Positions 9,290-18,339 are shown, counted from the first letter of the stretch. The stretch is 43,846 nucleotides of DNA from Steroidobacteraceae bacterium (GCA_019683695.1 JADGHX010000019.1:1-43846); one strand, 5' to 3'. Made by a program: numbers and translations. Notes: generated by a model not told the origin, from the sequence alone.

Positions 9290-11902
9290 TCACGATTGCG
9301 GCGAGGTGGGTGGCTCTTCCGTCGTCGCGCTCGGGTTGGCGGCTTCCGCCGCCCCCTCGGACTCGGCCTCGAGCGATTCGTCGATGCGCTCGATGCCCAC
9401 CAGACGCTCGCCCTCGCCGAGACGCATGAGGCGGACGCCCTGCGTGTTGCGGCCCACGACGGAGATTTCACTGACCGGCGTGCGCACGAGCGTGCCCGTG
9501 GAGCTGATCAGCATGATTTCCTGGCCGGCGGAGACCTGCAGACCGGCGACGCACTTGCCGTTGCGCTCCGTGGTCTGCAGGGCGATGACGCCCTGGCCTC
9601 CGCGCCCGTGCTGCGGGAATTCCTCGAGCGGGGTGAGCTTGCCGTATCCATTTTCGGACGCCGTGAGGATGTTCCCCTCGCCCACCACGATCAGCGCGAT
9701 CACCTCATGGCCCTCGCCGAGCTTGATGCCGCGCACGCCCGCCGCCTCGCGCCCCATGGGACGCACTTCGGACTCGTTGAAGCGGATGGCCTTGCCGCCG
9801 CTCGAGACGAGAATGATCTCCTTCGTGCCATCCGTCAGGCCCACTCCCACCAGCCGATCGTTCTCCGCCAGATCGAGCGCGATGATTCCCGTGGTGCGCG
9901 GACGCGAGAAGGCCGTGAGCGGCGTCTTCTTCACCGTGCCCTGGCTCGTGGCCATGAAGACGAAGTGCGTCTCGTCGTACTGCTTCACGGGCAGCACGGC
10001 GCTGATCTTCTCGCCTTCCTCGAGCGGCAGCAGGTTCACCATGGGCTTGCCGCGAGCGCCGCGGCCTGCCTGCGGCAGCTCGTACACCTTCAGCCAGTAC
10101 ACCTTGCCGCGGTTCGAGAAACAGAGAACGGTGTCATGAGTGTGTGCCACGAATAGTTTCTCCACGAAGTCCTCGTCCTTGACTGCCGTAGCAGCCTTGC
10201 CTCGCCCACCGCGGCGCTGAGTCTGGTATTCCGCCACCGGCTGGGACTTTGCGTAGCCGGCGTGCGAGAGCGTGACCACCACATCCTGAGGCTCGATGAG
10301 ATCCTCGGTGCTGAGGTCCAGATGGTCGCGGTTGATCTCGGTGCGGCGCGCATCGCCGTACTGCTCGCGCACTTCGATGAGCTCCTCGCGGATCACCTGG
10401 GTGAGCCGCTCGGGCCGCGCCAGGATGTCGCTCAAATCCGCGATGCGCGCCAGCAGTTCCCGGAATTCCTCGATGATCTTGTCCTGCTCGAGGCCGGTCA
10501 GCCGGTGCAGGCGCATGTCCAGGATGGCCTGCGCCTGCGCTTCGGAGAGGTAGTACAGCCCGGAATCCCGGTGCAGGCCGGCCTCGGCCGCAAGCCCCGC
10601 CGGACGCGTGGAAATCGCACCCGCACGCTCGAGAAGCTCCGGAACCACGCCGGGGCCCCAGCCGCGCGCCTGCAGGGCCGCGCGGGCCTCGGCCGGAGTG
10701 GCCGCGGCCTTGATGAGCGCGATGATCTCGTCGATGTTTGCGAGCGCAACGGCGAGACCTTCGATGATGTGCGCGCGCTCGCGCGCCTTCGCAAGATCGA
10801 AGATCGTCCGCCGCGTGATGACTTCGCGACGATGCCGGATGAACGCCTCGAGCATCTCCTTCAGCGACAGCAGCTTCGGCTGCCCGTCCTGAAGCGCGAC
10901 CATGTTGATGCCGAACACGGTCTCCATCGGCGTTTGCGCGAAGAGGTTGTTGAGGACGATGTCCGCCACCTCACCGCGCTTCAGCTCGATGACGACGCGC
11001 ATACCGTCCTTGTCGGACTCATCGCGCAGCTCGGAGATGCCGTCGATGTCCTTCGAGCGCACGAGATCCGCAATGCGCTCGAGCAGCCGCGCCTTGTTCA
11101 CCTGGTACGGCAGCTCGGTGACGATGATCGCCTGACGCTCGCCCTTGCCGATGTCCTCGATGTGCGTGCGCGCGCGGATCGAGAGCCGCCCACGCCCCGT
11201 GCGATACGCCGTGGCGATTTCCTGGGCGCCGTTGATGATGCCGGCCGTGGGGAAATCCGGGCCGGGGATGTGCTGCATCAGCTCGGCCAGCGTGATGGCC
11301 GGGTTGTCGAGCATGGCCAGGCACGCGTTCACCACTTCCGTGAGATTGTGCGGCGGGATGTTCGTGGCCATGCCCACGGCGATGCCCGTCTGCCCGTTGA
11401 TGAGCAGGTTCGGCACGCGCGTGGGCAGCACGGCCGGCTCGGACTCGGTCTCGTCGTAGTTCGGGACGAAGTCGACCGTCTGCTTGTCGATGTCCGCGAG
11501 CAGCTCGTGCGCGAGGCGCGACATGCGCACCTCGGTGTAGCGCATGGCCGCGGGCATGTCGCCGTCCACCGAGCCGAAATTGCCCTGCCCGTCGATGAGC
11601 AGGTAGCGCATCGAGAACGGCTGCGCCATGCGCACGATGGTGTCGTACACCGCCGTGTCGCCGTGCGGGTGGTATTTACCGATGACGTCGCCGACGACAC
11701 GAGCCGATTTCTTGTACGGCTTGTTCCAGTCGTTCGACAGCTCCCGCATGGCGTAGAGCACGCGTCGATGCACGGGCTTGAGACCATCGCGCACATCGGG
11801 CAACGCACGCCCGACGATGACGCTCATGGCATAGTCGAGATAGGACTGCCGCATCTCGTCTTCGAGATTGACCGGCACGATTTCGCGAGCGATTTCCGAC
11901 AT
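9290..11902 (-). CDS. gyrA: DNA gyrase subunit A
   Basis: Breaks and rejoins DNA in the A2B2 gyrase that introduces negative supercoils. The 870 residues match the family (E. coli 875). The N-terminal domain has the active-site Tyr122 in RYTEVRMS. The quinolone-determining segment reads [10 protein letters not shown], with Thr83 and Asp87 in E. coli numbering; Thr83 is natural in some wild-type gammaproteobacteria such as Pseudomonas, so it is not proof of resistance. The C-terminal beta-pinwheel has the GyrA box QRRGGRG, needed to wrap DNA. An acidic/Pro tail ([20 protein letters not shown]) ends the protein. It is divergent from the MtaD-like gene and upstream of serC. Confidence 0.99.
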   Translation of the reverse strand: MSEIAREIVPVNLEDEMRQSYLDYAMSVIVGRALPDVRDGLKPVHRRVLYAMRELSNDWNKPYKKSARVVGDVIGKYHPHGDTAVYDTIVRMAQPFSMRYLLIDGQGNFGSVDGDMPAAMRYTEVRMSRLAHELLADIDKQTVDFVPNYDETESEPAVLPTRVPNLLINGQTGIAVGMATNIPPHNLTEVVNACLAMLDNPAITLAELMQHIPGPDFPTAGIINGAQEIATAYRTGRGRLSIRARTHIEDIGKGERQAIIVTELPYQVNKARLLERIADLVRSKDIDGISELRDESDKDGMRVVIELKRGEVADIVLNNLFAQTPMETVFGINMVALQDGQPKLLSLKEMLEAFIRHRREVITRRTIFDLAKARERAHIIEGLAVALANIDEIIALIKAAATPAEARAALQARGWGPGVVPELLERAGAISTRPAGLAAEAGLHRDSGLYYLSEAQAQAILDMRLHRLTGLEQDKIIEEFRELLARIADLSDILARPERLTQVIREELIEVREQYGDARRTEINRDHLDLSTEDLIEPQDVVVTLSHAGYAKSQPVAEYQTQRRGGRGKAATAVKDEDFVEKLFVAHTHDTVLCFSNRGKVYWLKVYELPQAGRGARGKPMVNLLPLEEGEKISAVLPVKQYDETHFVFMATSQGTVKKTPLTAFSRPRTTGIIALDLAENDRLVGVGLTDGTKEIILVSSGGKAIRFNESEVRPMGREAAGVRGIKLGEGHEVIALIVVGEGNILTASENGYGKLTPLEEFPQHGRGGQGVIALQTTERNGKCVAGLQVSAGQEIMLISSTGTLVRTPVSEISVVGRNTQGVRLMRLGEGERLVGIERIDESLEAESEGAAEAANPSATTEEPPTSPQS

Positions 11903-11935
11903 TCGACCTGGAAAGCTGGGGAAAGGCGAACTTTA

Positions 11936-12000
11936 CCACACGGGCCCCTCCGGCGGCGCCCGCGATACACCCGTGTGGGGCAGGCGCGACGTACTATACT
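11936..12000 (+). promoter_or_regulatory. gyrA/MtaD-like divergent control region: dyad plus -10 element
   Basis: An inverted repeat with 9-bp arms CCACACGGG (11936-11944) and CCCGTGTGG (11970-11978) has a 25-nt spacer. A TATACT -10 candidate (11995-12000) reads toward the downstream gene. The right arm covers the place where a -35 would be, and no good -35 is visible, so it may be a regulator site. The left arm lies in the gyrA leader, 34 nt from its start. Confidence 0.35.
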
Positions 12001-12060
12001 TCGGGCCCCTCTTCGCGCCCCCGAAAGAACGGTTCGAAACCGAAAGAGTCCTGCGCGCCG

Positions 12061-13392
12061 ATGCAGTCCAAGGAACCTGCCGATCTGCTGATCGCGCCCC
12101 GATGGCTTCTGCCCATCGCGCCGGCGCCCGATACGTTCGAGCGGCACGGCGTGGTGGTCGACCGCGGGCGCATCGTGGGCGTGGGTGCGCTCGCGGATCT
12201 CGAAGCGCGCTTCGAACCGCGCGAGCGCGTGCTGCGGCCGGATCATGTTCTGATGCCCGGCTTCGTGAATGCGCACACGCGCGCGTCCATGATGCTGTTG
12301 CGGGGCCTGCCGGTGCAGGGGCCGCTCATGCGTTGGTGGCGCGAAACGGTTGCGCCCGCCGAGCTTCGCTGGGTGAACCCGGATTTCGTGCGGGAAGGCA
12401 CGCAGCTCGCGATTGCGGAGATGCTCCGCGCGGGCATCACGGCCTTCGGGGAGTCGTACCTTTTCCCGGACGAAGCCGCGCGCGCCGCAGCCGCCGCCCG
12501 CGTGCGCGCGGTGATCGGGCTTCCGGTTCAGGATGCAGAGAACAGCTCCAACCCGCATTCCGTCACACAACTCGCGCGGGCCGAGCGCCTGTGGGACGAC
12601 TACAAATCGAATCCATGGGTGTCGCTGTACTTCGCGCCTCCTCCGTCGTACGCGATCAGCGATGCGGCGCTCACGCACGTCCGCAGCGTTGCGGACGAGA
12701 TCGATGCGCGCATCGCCATGCCCGTGCACGAAACGGAAGTCGAAGTGCGCGACACGCTGAGCCAGCACGGACGCAGACCTCTCCAGCGACTCGCCGATCT
12801 CGGCCTGCTGCGCCCCGGCTTCACGGCCGTTCACATGAACCGGCTCGATCCCGCAGATCTCGAGCTTGCGCACGAGACCGGCATCGCGGTGGTCGCGTGC
12901 CCGCAGTCGGACCTGCGCCTCGGCAGTGGTTGGACGCCAGTGGCCCGGCTTCAGGAACGCGGCGTTCCCGTCGGCCTGGGCTCGGACTCGCCCGTGACCG
13001 CCGGCGCTCTCGACGTGCTGGCGGAAGCGCGGCTGGCGGCACAGCTCGCGTCTGCGCGGCAGGGCATCGAGGCTCGCCCTCTTTCTGCTTACGACGCGCT
13101 TCGCGCCGCAACCTTGGGCGGTGCGATTGCACTGGGCCTCGGCGCCACATGCGGGTCGATCGAAGTGGGCAAGTCGGCGGACCTCGTGTGCATCGATCTC
13201 GGCTCGCTCGCGTGTCAGCCCGTCGTCAGTGTGGCCGAAGCCGTGCTGTTCTCGGCCACGCGCCAGAACGTATCGGACGTGTGGGTTGCCGGCCGCGCAG
13301 CCGTGGCGCAAGGGCGCCTGCTCGCATTCGATGAACAGGAACAGCGGCATCTGTTGCAGCAGTGGGCGGCACGAATCCGCATGACAGGTTGA
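12061..13392 (+). CDS. MtaD/TRZ-ATZ-like amidohydrolase with a degenerate metal site
   Basis: Clear homologue over 443 residues of methylthioadenosine/S-adenosylhomocysteine deaminase, which normally removes the 6-amino group of MTA or SAH using one metal ion. Key sites differ. The HxH ligand pair NAHxHAAM reads NAHTRASM, with Arg74 for the second His. The substrate-site PHAPY reads PPPSY (193-197). HCPESN-like sequence reads ACPQSD, and GTDGAASNN reads GSDSPVTAG. Kept are His72, His223 and Glu224 (VHET), His258 (VHMN) and Asp309. Two His losses suggest it is not an ordinary deaminase. It precedes ubiG, the mtaD position in Pseudomonas, but mtnA, which I recall between gyrA and mtaD there, is absent. 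It could be an enzyme with a new substrate, a non-catalytic remnant, or a binding protein. The reading frame is intact. Confidence 0.85.
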   Translation: MQSKEPADLLIAPRWLLPIAPAPDTFERHGVVVDRGRIVGVGALADLEARFEPRERVLRPDHVLMPGFVNAHTRASMMLLRGLPVQGPLMRWWRETVAPAELRWVNPDFVREGTQLAIAEMLRAGITAFGESYLFPDEAARAAAAARVRAVIGLPVQDAENSSNPHSVTQLARAERLWDDYKSNPWVSLYFAPPPSYAISDAALTHVRSVADEIDARIAMPVHETEVEVRDTLSQHGRRPLQRLADLGLLRPGFTAVHMNRLDPADLELAHETGIAVVACPQSDLRLGSGWTPVARLQERGVPVGLGSDSPVTAGALDVLAEARLAAQLASARQGIEARPLSAYDALRAATLGGAIALGLGATCGSIEVGKSADLVCIDLGSLACQPVVSVAEAVLFSATRQNVSDVWVAGRAAVAQGRLLAFDEQEQRHLLQQWAARIRMTG

Positions 13393-13412
13393 ACCGGAGT
13401 ACACGCAACATC

Positions 13413-14150
13413 ATGACCCCTGGCGCCACCGGCCCGGCCGGGCCCGCAACTGCCGACGCAGCCGAGATCGGCAAGTTTCACGCGCTCTCGCATCGCTTCT
13501 GGGATCCGCAGGGCGAGTTCAGGCCGCTGCACATTCTCAATCCCGTGCGCGCGCGCTACGTCGCCGAGCGCGCATCGCTGAACGGCGCGCGCGTGCTGGA
13601 TGTCGGGTGCGGTGGCGGGCTGCTGTGCGAAGCGTTCGCGCGCGCCGGCGCAACGGTCACGGGCATCGATCTGGCCGAGGGCATGATCGAGATCGCGCGG
13701 CTGCACGCCGCCGAGCAGGGCATCCAGATCGATTACCGGCTCACGGACGCCGAAACCGTCGCGGCTCAGGAAGCCGGCACGTTCGATGTCGTGTCCTGCA
13801 TGGAAATGCTGGAGCACGTGCCCTCCCCGGCCGCCACGCTCGCAACGCTTGCGCGCCTGGTGAAACCCGGCGGCTCCGTGTTCGTGTCCACCATCAACCG
13901 CAACCTGAAATCGTTCCTGCTCGCGATCGTGGGCGCGGAGTACGTGATGAGACTCATCCCGCGCGGCACGCACGAGTACGAGCGGCTCATCCGCCCGGCG
14001 GAGCTCGCCGCCTGGGCCCGCAACGCTGGGCTCGCCCTCATGGACGTCGCCGGTCTGGAATTCAATCCGTTCACGAACCAGTGCCGGCTGACACGCGATC
14101 CGTCCATCAACTACATCGTGCATTTGCAGCGCCCGGACGCCGGTTCGTGA
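13413..14150 (+). CDS. ubiG: Ubiquinone biosynthesis O-methyltransferase
   Basis: SAM-dependent enzyme for both O-methylations in ubiquinone synthesis. The 245-residue form from the ATG at 13413 matches E. coli (240); a longer start at 13362 would overlap the previous gene by 31 nt. Motifs are FHALSHRFWDPQGEFRPLH, the SAM loop VLDVGCGGGLLCE, GIDLAEGMI, and MEMLEHVPSP. GTHEYERLIRPAEL and DVAGLEFNPF are typical UbiG C-terminal signatures. GGAG at 13396-13399 is a rather distant ribosome site. It lies between the MtaD-like gene and rmuC. Confidence 0.96.
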   Translation: MTPGATGPAGPATADAAEIGKFHALSHRFWDPQGEFRPLHILNPVRARYVAERASLNGARVLDVGCGGGLLCEAFARAGATVTGIDLAEGMIEIARLHAAEQGIQIDYRLTDAETVAAQEAGTFDVVSCMEMLEHVPSPAATLATLARLVKPGGSVFVSTINRNLKSFLLAIVGAEYVMRLIPRGTHEYERLIRPAELAAWARNAGLALMDVAGLEFNPFTNQCRLTRDPSINYIVHLQRPDAGS

Positions 14151-14163
14151 GATCCTGCGCACG

Positions 14164-15681
14164 ATGAGCATCACGGTTGCAGTCAGCCTCGCGGGCATCG
14201 CGCTGATTCTCGGGTTCGCCGTGGGGTACGCCCTGGCCGCCCTGCGCGCGAATCGCGAAAAGCACGATCTCCATGTCGCGCTCGAAAGCGAGCGCGTCCG
14301 CCGCGAAACTGAAGCACGCCAGGCGAGCGAGCGCGTCGCGCTTCTCGAGCAAGCCGAAACGCGCCTGCGCGCCGCGTTCGATTCGCTCGCGAGCGAGAGC
14401 CTGCGAGCCAACAGCGAGATGTTCCTGCGTCTTGCGCGCGAATCCCTGAGCCGCGAGCAACTCGTTGCGCAGAACGCCTTGCGGGAGCGCGAAACCGCCA
14501 TTGCGCAGATGGTGGAACCGCTGCGCGCCGCGCTGGAAAAGGTGGAAGCGCAGACACAGGCCGTCGAGCGCGAACGGCGGGACGCCTTCGCTTCCTTGCG
14601 CGCGCAGATCGAAAGCCTCTCCGAGGGGCACGCCCAGCTCCAGCGCGAGACGCGCAATCTCGTGACAGCCCTGCGGCGCCCCGAAGTGCGGGGCCGGTGG
14701 GGCGAGATGACGCTCCGGCGCATCGTCGAGATCGCCGGCATGACCGAGCACAGCGACTTCACGGAACAGCTGCATCTCTTCGGCGAAGACGGCGCGCTCC
14801 GCCCGGACCTCGTCGTGCACATGCCCGAAGGGCGCGATCTGGTGGTGGACGTGAAGACACCACTCGACGCCTATCTCGAAGCCATCGAGGCCACGACCGA
14901 GGAGGCACGCGCCGCCGCGCTGAGGCGCCACGCGCAGCAGGTGGAGACGCGCGTGCGGCACCTCGGCTCGAAGGCCTACTGGGCGCAGTTCGAGCGCAGC
15001 CCCGAGTTCGCGATCCTGTTCCTGCCGGGGGACCAGTTCCTCTCGACCGCGCTCGCCGAGCGGCCGGACCTTCTGGAAACCGCCCTCAAGCAGGGGGTGA
15101 TCATCGCAACGCCCTCCACGCTCATCGCACTGCTGAAGACCGTGGCGCACGGGTGGCGGCAGTCGGCTGTCGCAGAGAATGCCGCGGTGATTCGCGAGCT
15201 CGGGCAGGAGCTGTATCGTCGACTGGGCAACTTCATCGGCCACATCGCCCAGCTCGGTCAACGGCTGAACAAGGCCGTGGAGGCCTACAACTCGGCGGTC
15301 GGCTCGCTCGAACGGCAGGTGCTGCCGCAAGCGCGGCGCTTTCCGGAGCTGGGCGTCACGCCGGACGCACCGCTGCAGCAGCTGGAGCCTCTGGCGCAGC
15401 GGGCTCGCGCCACCACGGCCGCGCCGAAACTCGAGGCCCCCGGCAAATCGAAATCGCTCGCCGCGCAGAGCACCGCACCCGATGATGTGGTGGAGGATGC
15501 GGGTGGCCCGAAGGACGATGCATCCGCAGAACCCTCCGCAGAGGAGCCGGCTGCGGAACCCGCGCCTCGGGCGCAAACGGATGCGCCCGAAACGTCCGAC
15601 GCTCCGCCGGCCGGTGCGGAAGATTTCGAGGGCAAGGAACGCTCCCTGCCGGCAGCAGCAGCCGGCGCACGCCGACACTGA
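14164..15681 (+). CDS. rmuC: RmuC family protein (DNA recombination limiting, nuclease-fold)
   Basis: RmuC limits recombination at inverted repeats in E. coli; the family has a PD-(D/E)xK-like core, but its exact activity is unclear. The 505-residue protein has an N-terminal membrane helix (about 3-28), a long coiled coil (about 30-165), and the conserved core with RGRWGEMTLRRIVEIAGM, RPDLVVHMPEGRDLVVDVK and FAILFLPGDQFLSTAL. DVK is the likely catalytic strand. The last 110 or so residues are Ala/Pro/Glu/Asp-rich and probably disordered. It starts 13 nt after ubiG. In the Pseudomonas order the gene here is the phosphoglycolate phosphatase gph, so rmuC appears to replace it. Confidence 0.93.
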   Translation: MSITVAVSLAGIALILGFAVGYALAALRANREKHDLHVALESERVRRETEARQASERVALLEQAETRLRAAFDSLASESLRANSEMFLRLARESLSREQLVAQNALRERETAIAQMVEPLRAALEKVEAQTQAVERERRDAFASLRAQIESLSEGHAQLQRETRNLVTALRRPEVRGRWGEMTLRRIVEIAGMTEHSDFTEQLHLFGEDGALRPDLVVHMPEGRDLVVDVKTPLDAYLEAIEATTEEARAAALRRHAQQVETRVRHLGSKAYWAQFERSPEFAILFLPGDQFLSTALAERPDLLETALKQGVIIATPSTLIALLKTVAHGWRQSAVAENAAVIRELGQELYRRLGNFIGHIAQLGQRLNKAVEAYNSAVGSLERQVLPQARRFPELGVTPDAPLQQLEPLAQRARATTAAPKLEAPGKSKSLAAQSTAPDDVVEDAGGPKDDASAEPSAEEPAAEPAPRAQTDAPETSDAPPAGAEDFEGKERSLPAAAAGARRH

Positions 15682-15682
15682 C

Positions 15683-15699
15683 GACGCCTGTTCGGCGTC
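15683..15699 (+). terminator. Hairpin after rmuC, weak
   Basis: Stem GACGCC/GGCGTC with a 5-nt loop begins 2 nt after the rmuC stop. Only TTCC follows, so it may protect the transcript end rather than stop transcription. Confidence 0.3.
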
Positions 15700-15732
15700 T
15701 TCCGCATCCACGTTCGCGAACGGCAAGAGCAC

Positions 15733-16509
15733 ATGACCACGACTTTCGATCCCCGCACGTTCACACCGGGCCCCGATGAGCTGGCCGGGCGCGTCATCGC
15801 CATCACGGGCCCCACGCGGGGAATCGGGCGCGCCGTTGCGCTGGCCTGTGCACGGCATGGCGCGAGCGTCGTGCTCATCGGGCGGAAGCTCAAGGACCTG
15901 GAGGCGGTGCATGCGGAGATCGCGGCCCTCGGACGGGAGGAAGCGACGATCGCGCCGTTCGATCTCGAAAAAGCCGTCGCCTCGGACTACGACACGCTTG
16001 CCGCAGCGGTGGTCGAGCGTTACGGGCGGCTGGATGGTCTGCTACACAACGCCAGCCTGCTGGGCATGCTCGCGCCCATCGAGCATTACGACGTGCCCAC
16101 GTTCTACCGCGTGATGCATGTGAACGTGACGGCTGCTTTCGCGCTCACGCACGTGTTGCTGCCAGCGCTGAAGCGTTCGCAGGACGCGTCGATTGTCTTC
16201 ACGTCGAGCAGCGTGGGACGCAAGGGCCGCGCGTTCTGGGGGGCGTACGCGGTGTCGAAGTTCGCGATCGAAGGCCTTTCGCAGGTGCTCGCGCAGGAGC
16301 TGGACAACGTGTCCGCCGTGCGCGTGAACACCCTGAACCCCGGCCCCACGCGCACGGCCATGCGCCTGCAGGCCTACCCTGCCGAAAACCCCGAGAGCCT
16401 GCCGCCCCCGGAAGCCATCACGGCGCCCTATCTCGCGTTGCTCGGGCCCGCGAGCCGGGGCATCACGGGCCAGAGTTTCGACGCGCAGCCCCTGCCGGGG
16501 CGTGCGTAG
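15733..16509 (+). CDS. yciK: YciK-type short-chain dehydrogenase
   Basis: NAD(P)-dependent SDR oxidoreductase of 258 residues whose physiological substrate is not known for the family. The cofactor loop reads ITGPTRGIGRAVA (TGxxxGIG), with Pro where most SDRs have Ala. LLHNASLLG matches the NAG region, the catalytic Ser lies in VFTSSSVGR, and the Tyr/Lys pair is in GAYAVSKFA. NPGPTRTAMR is the usual loop after the active site. Placement after ubiG is conserved in gammaproteobacteria and supports the YciK name. It converges on the PPIase gene with 5 bp between stops. Confidence 0.93.
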   Translation: MTTTFDPRTFTPGPDELAGRVIAITGPTRGIGRAVALACARHGASVVLIGRKLKDLEAVHAEIAALGREEATIAPFDLEKAVASDYDTLAAAVVERYGRLDGLLHNASLLGMLAPIEHYDVPTFYRVMHVNVTAAFALTHVLLPALKRSQDASIVFTSSSVGRKGRAFWGAYAVSKFAIEGLSQVLAQELDNVSAVRVNTLNPGPTRTAMRLQAYPAENPESLPPPEAITAPYLALLGPASRGITGQSFDAQPLPGRA

Positions 16510-16514
16510 CGGCG

Positions 16515-17402
16515 TTACTTCGAGCCGGCGGGCGCGGCGGGTGCGCTGCCTTCGGCCGGTGCGGCGGGAGCTGCTGAAGCTTCGAGCTTGTTCTCGACTT
16601 TTGCGGTCTTCATGAGCCCGTCCACGTAATCCCGGAACTTCCGCGCCAGGATCACCTGCTCGAGGCGCTGCTTCACGGACTCGTAGGTCGGCGGCGCGAG
16701 ATCACGCGTCTCCTCGAGCTTGATGATGTGCCACCCGTACTGGGTCTGCACCGGCGTGTGCGTGTACTCACCCGGCTTCAGCGCCACCACCGCATCCGCG
16801 AACGGCTTCACCATGCGGTCCGGCGTGAACCAGCCGAGATCGCCACCGTTCTGCTTGGAGCTGTCCATCGACTCGCGCCTGGCCAGATCCTCGAACTTGG
16901 CGCCGCGCTCGAGATCCTTCACCAGCTTGTCGGCGAACTGCTCGGTCGCGACGAGGATGTGCCTCGCGTGGTACTCCTGATGGGACATCTGCGCCACCTG
17001 GGTTTCGTACTCGGCGCGCAGCTCCTTCTCCGTGGGCTGCTTGTCCTTCAGATACTTCTCGGAAAGCGCCTGCTGGAGGATGTTCAGCCGCTGCAGCTCG
17101 ATGAGCGCTGCCGTATCCTTCTCGCCGGCCAGGCCTTCCTTCTGAGCCTGCGCGGCAATCACCTGGGCACGCACGAGGTTGTCCAGCGCCTGATTGCGCT
17201 GCTCCGGCGTGAGCTCGCTCGAGGACTTGCCGGAGAGGTTCTTCACGTAGAACTCGAAGAGATCCTTGCCGATCGGCTGGCCGTCGACCGTTGCGACCGG
17301 CGCGCCGAAGTTGCCCGTCGAGCCCTTCGGACCCGCCCCGTTCGGCTGGCAGGCCGCCAGCGTGCAAAGGCCCGCAATGGCGAGCGTCCACTGAAGTTTC
17401 AT
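16515..17402 (-). CDS. Parvulin-type peptidyl-prolyl isomerase lipoprotein (SurA/PrsA-like)
   Basis: Likely periplasmic, membrane-anchored foldase. The 295-residue product starts with a lipoprotein signal peptide, MKLQWTLAIAGLCTLAAC, with lipobox LAAC and Cys18 as the lipidation site. A SurA-N-like helical part (about 35-135) precedes a parvulin domain (about 143-235) with YHARHILV, NGGDLGWFTPDRMVKPFADA and TQYGWHIIKLEE. The Ala/Pro-rich C-terminus resembles a flexible linker. It lies upstream of nothing on its strand and follows bolA by 29 bp, so the yciB-bolA-PPIase trio may be one operon. This is not SurA itself, which has two parvulin domains. Confidence 0.9.
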   Translation of the reverse strand: MKLQWTLAIAGLCTLAACQPNGAGPKGSTGNFGAPVATVDGQPIGKDLFEFYVKNLSGKSSSELTPEQRNQALDNLVRAQVIAAQAQKEGLAGEKDTAALIELQRLNILQQALSEKYLKDKQPTEKELRAEYETQVAQMSHQEYHARHILVATEQFADKLVKDLERGAKFEDLARRESMDSSKQNGGDLGWFTPDRMVKPFADAVVALKPGEYTHTPVQTQYGWHIIKLEETRDLAPPTYESVKQRLEQVILARKFRDYVDGLMKTAKVENKLEASAAPAAPAEGSAPAAPAGSK

Positions 17403-17431
17403 TGCTTGTATCTCAGTAAGTTACGTGATGT

Positions 17432-17707
17432 TTATGAACTGATTTCTTCTGGCGTGCGGGCATCGATGTTGAGCGCATGAATGTCCCGCCCCATGAGTGA
17501 CCCCACCGCGGCGTACACCAGCCGGTGCCGCTGGATGGCCGTCTTGCCGCGGAAGCTTTCCGACACCAGCCGCACGCGAAAGTGTCCCCCCTCCCGTGCG
17601 CCGGCGTGCCCGGCGTGGCGGGCACTATCATCCTGGATTTCGAGCTCGAGCGGGGCGAGCTCGCGTTCGAGGGCCGCGCGAATGCGGCTGATGCGCTCCT
17701 GTGTCAT
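17432..17707 (-). CDS. bolA: BolA family protein
   Basis: Small protein of 91 residues. The BolA family pairs with monothiol glutaredoxins in iron-sulfur cluster handling and also affects cell shape. The class II KH-like fold is visible: helix RISRIRAALERELAP, EIQDDSARHAGHAGAREGGHFRVRLVS with the His ligand region, then the conserved FRGKTAIQRHRLVYAAVG and HALNIDARTPEE. It starts 1 nt from the yciB stop, so the two are translated together. Confidence 0.93.
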   Translation of the reverse strand: MTQERISRIRAALERELAPLELEIQDDSARHAGHAGAREGGHFRVRLVSESFRGKTAIQRHRLVYAAVGSLMGRDIHALNIDARTPEEISS

Positions 17708-17708
17708 G

Positions 17709-18266
17709 TCACGCCTGCGCGGAAGGCTCGCCCGCTGGCCTGCGCATCAGCCAGAACAACTGCGCGGCGGTGAACGCGAAGACCAGCGCCGTGAGACCAA
17801 TGACCTTGAACTTCACCCAGGTGGCCTCGCTCGCGTTGAATGCGACCAGCAGGTTGGCCACCCCCAGGGCGGCATAGAAGGCGCACCACATGAGATTGAG
17901 TTTGCGCCAGGTTGCGTCCGTTACCTGAACCTGCCCCTCAAGTACCTTGCCCACGAGACGCTGCACGAGCGGCTGCTTGCCGATCCACATGCTTCCGAGT
18001 AACGCCGCGCTCAGCAGCCAGAAGAACACGGTGGGTTTCCACTGGATGAATCGCTGGTCGTGCAGAAGCAGCGTCGCCGTGCCGAAGAGCAGCACGAGCA
18101 CCGTGCTGACTCCGTGCATCGCGGGCACCTTGCGTGTGCGCGCGTAGTCCACGAGCACCATCAGCACCATCGCCGCCATGAGCACGCCCGTGGCCACGTA
18201 AATACCGCCCAGGTAGTACGCGACGAAGAACGCGATCAGCGGCGCCAGTTCGAGAATGGACTGCAA
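17709..18266 (-). CDS. yciB: YciB/IspZ inner-membrane septation protein A
   Basis: Polytopic inner-membrane protein linked to septation and envelope integrity. A TTG start at 18266 gives 185 residues (E. coli 179) beginning MQSILELAPLIAFFVAYYLG, which matches the family N-terminus; the longer frame upstream would overlap the divergent yciO gene. Five hydrophobic segments are evident, with the signature GIYVATGVLM, the KPTVFFWLLS segment and WRKLNLMWCAFY. It is followed at once by bolA and is divergent from yciO across 73 bp. Confidence 0.94.
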   Translation of the reverse strand: MQSILELAPLIAFFVAYYLGGIYVATGVLMAAMVLMVLVDYARTRKVPAMHGVSTVLVLLFGTATLLLHDQRFIQWKPTVFFWLLSAALLGSMWIGKQPLVQRLVGKVLEGQVQVTDATWRKLNLMWCAFYAALGVANLLVAFNASEATWVKFKVIGLTALVFAFTAAQLFWLMRRPAGEPSAQA

Positions 18267-18298
18267 GGCACGAAACCTGCCGGAAAAATCGGGCCGCG

Positions 18299-18305
18299 TA
18301 TCATA
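18299..18305. promoter_or_regulatory. Overlapping divergent -10 candidates for yciO and yciB
   Basis: TATCAT on the plus strand (18299-18304) and TATGAT on the minus strand (18305-18300) overlap midway in the yciB/yciO gap. Each is five of six to consensus, about 35 nt from the respective start. No clear -35 was found. Confidence 0.3.
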
Positions 18306-18339
18306 GCCCAATTGGTTCGACGGACCCGGCAGGCGCACC

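Noticed and set aside
9118-9471. Upstream extension of the serC frame
   Set aside because: The extra residues are Arg/Ser-rich and lie over the gyrA 3' end; GTG at 9117 has a good ribosome site and the family N-terminus. The same reasoning rejects long starts of pheA (to 7251), aroA (to 5687), smc (to 31420), yciB (to 18428) and rimP (to 43663).
11780-11800. Thr83 in GyrA read as quinolone resistance
   Set aside because: The residue lies in [10 protein letters not shown] (coding position near 11654), and Thr is the wild type in Pseudomonas and others; Asp87 is unchanged, so resistance cannot be claimed.
12030-12042. CGGTTCGAAACCG resembling a tRNA T-arm
   Set aside because: No acceptor, D or anticodon arm can be built around it and no CCA end follows. 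It is a short palindrome in a 5' leader.
17413-17631. 72-codon minus-strand frame overlapping bolA
   Set aside because: Out-of-frame shadow of bolA, whose 91-residue product has clear family motifs.
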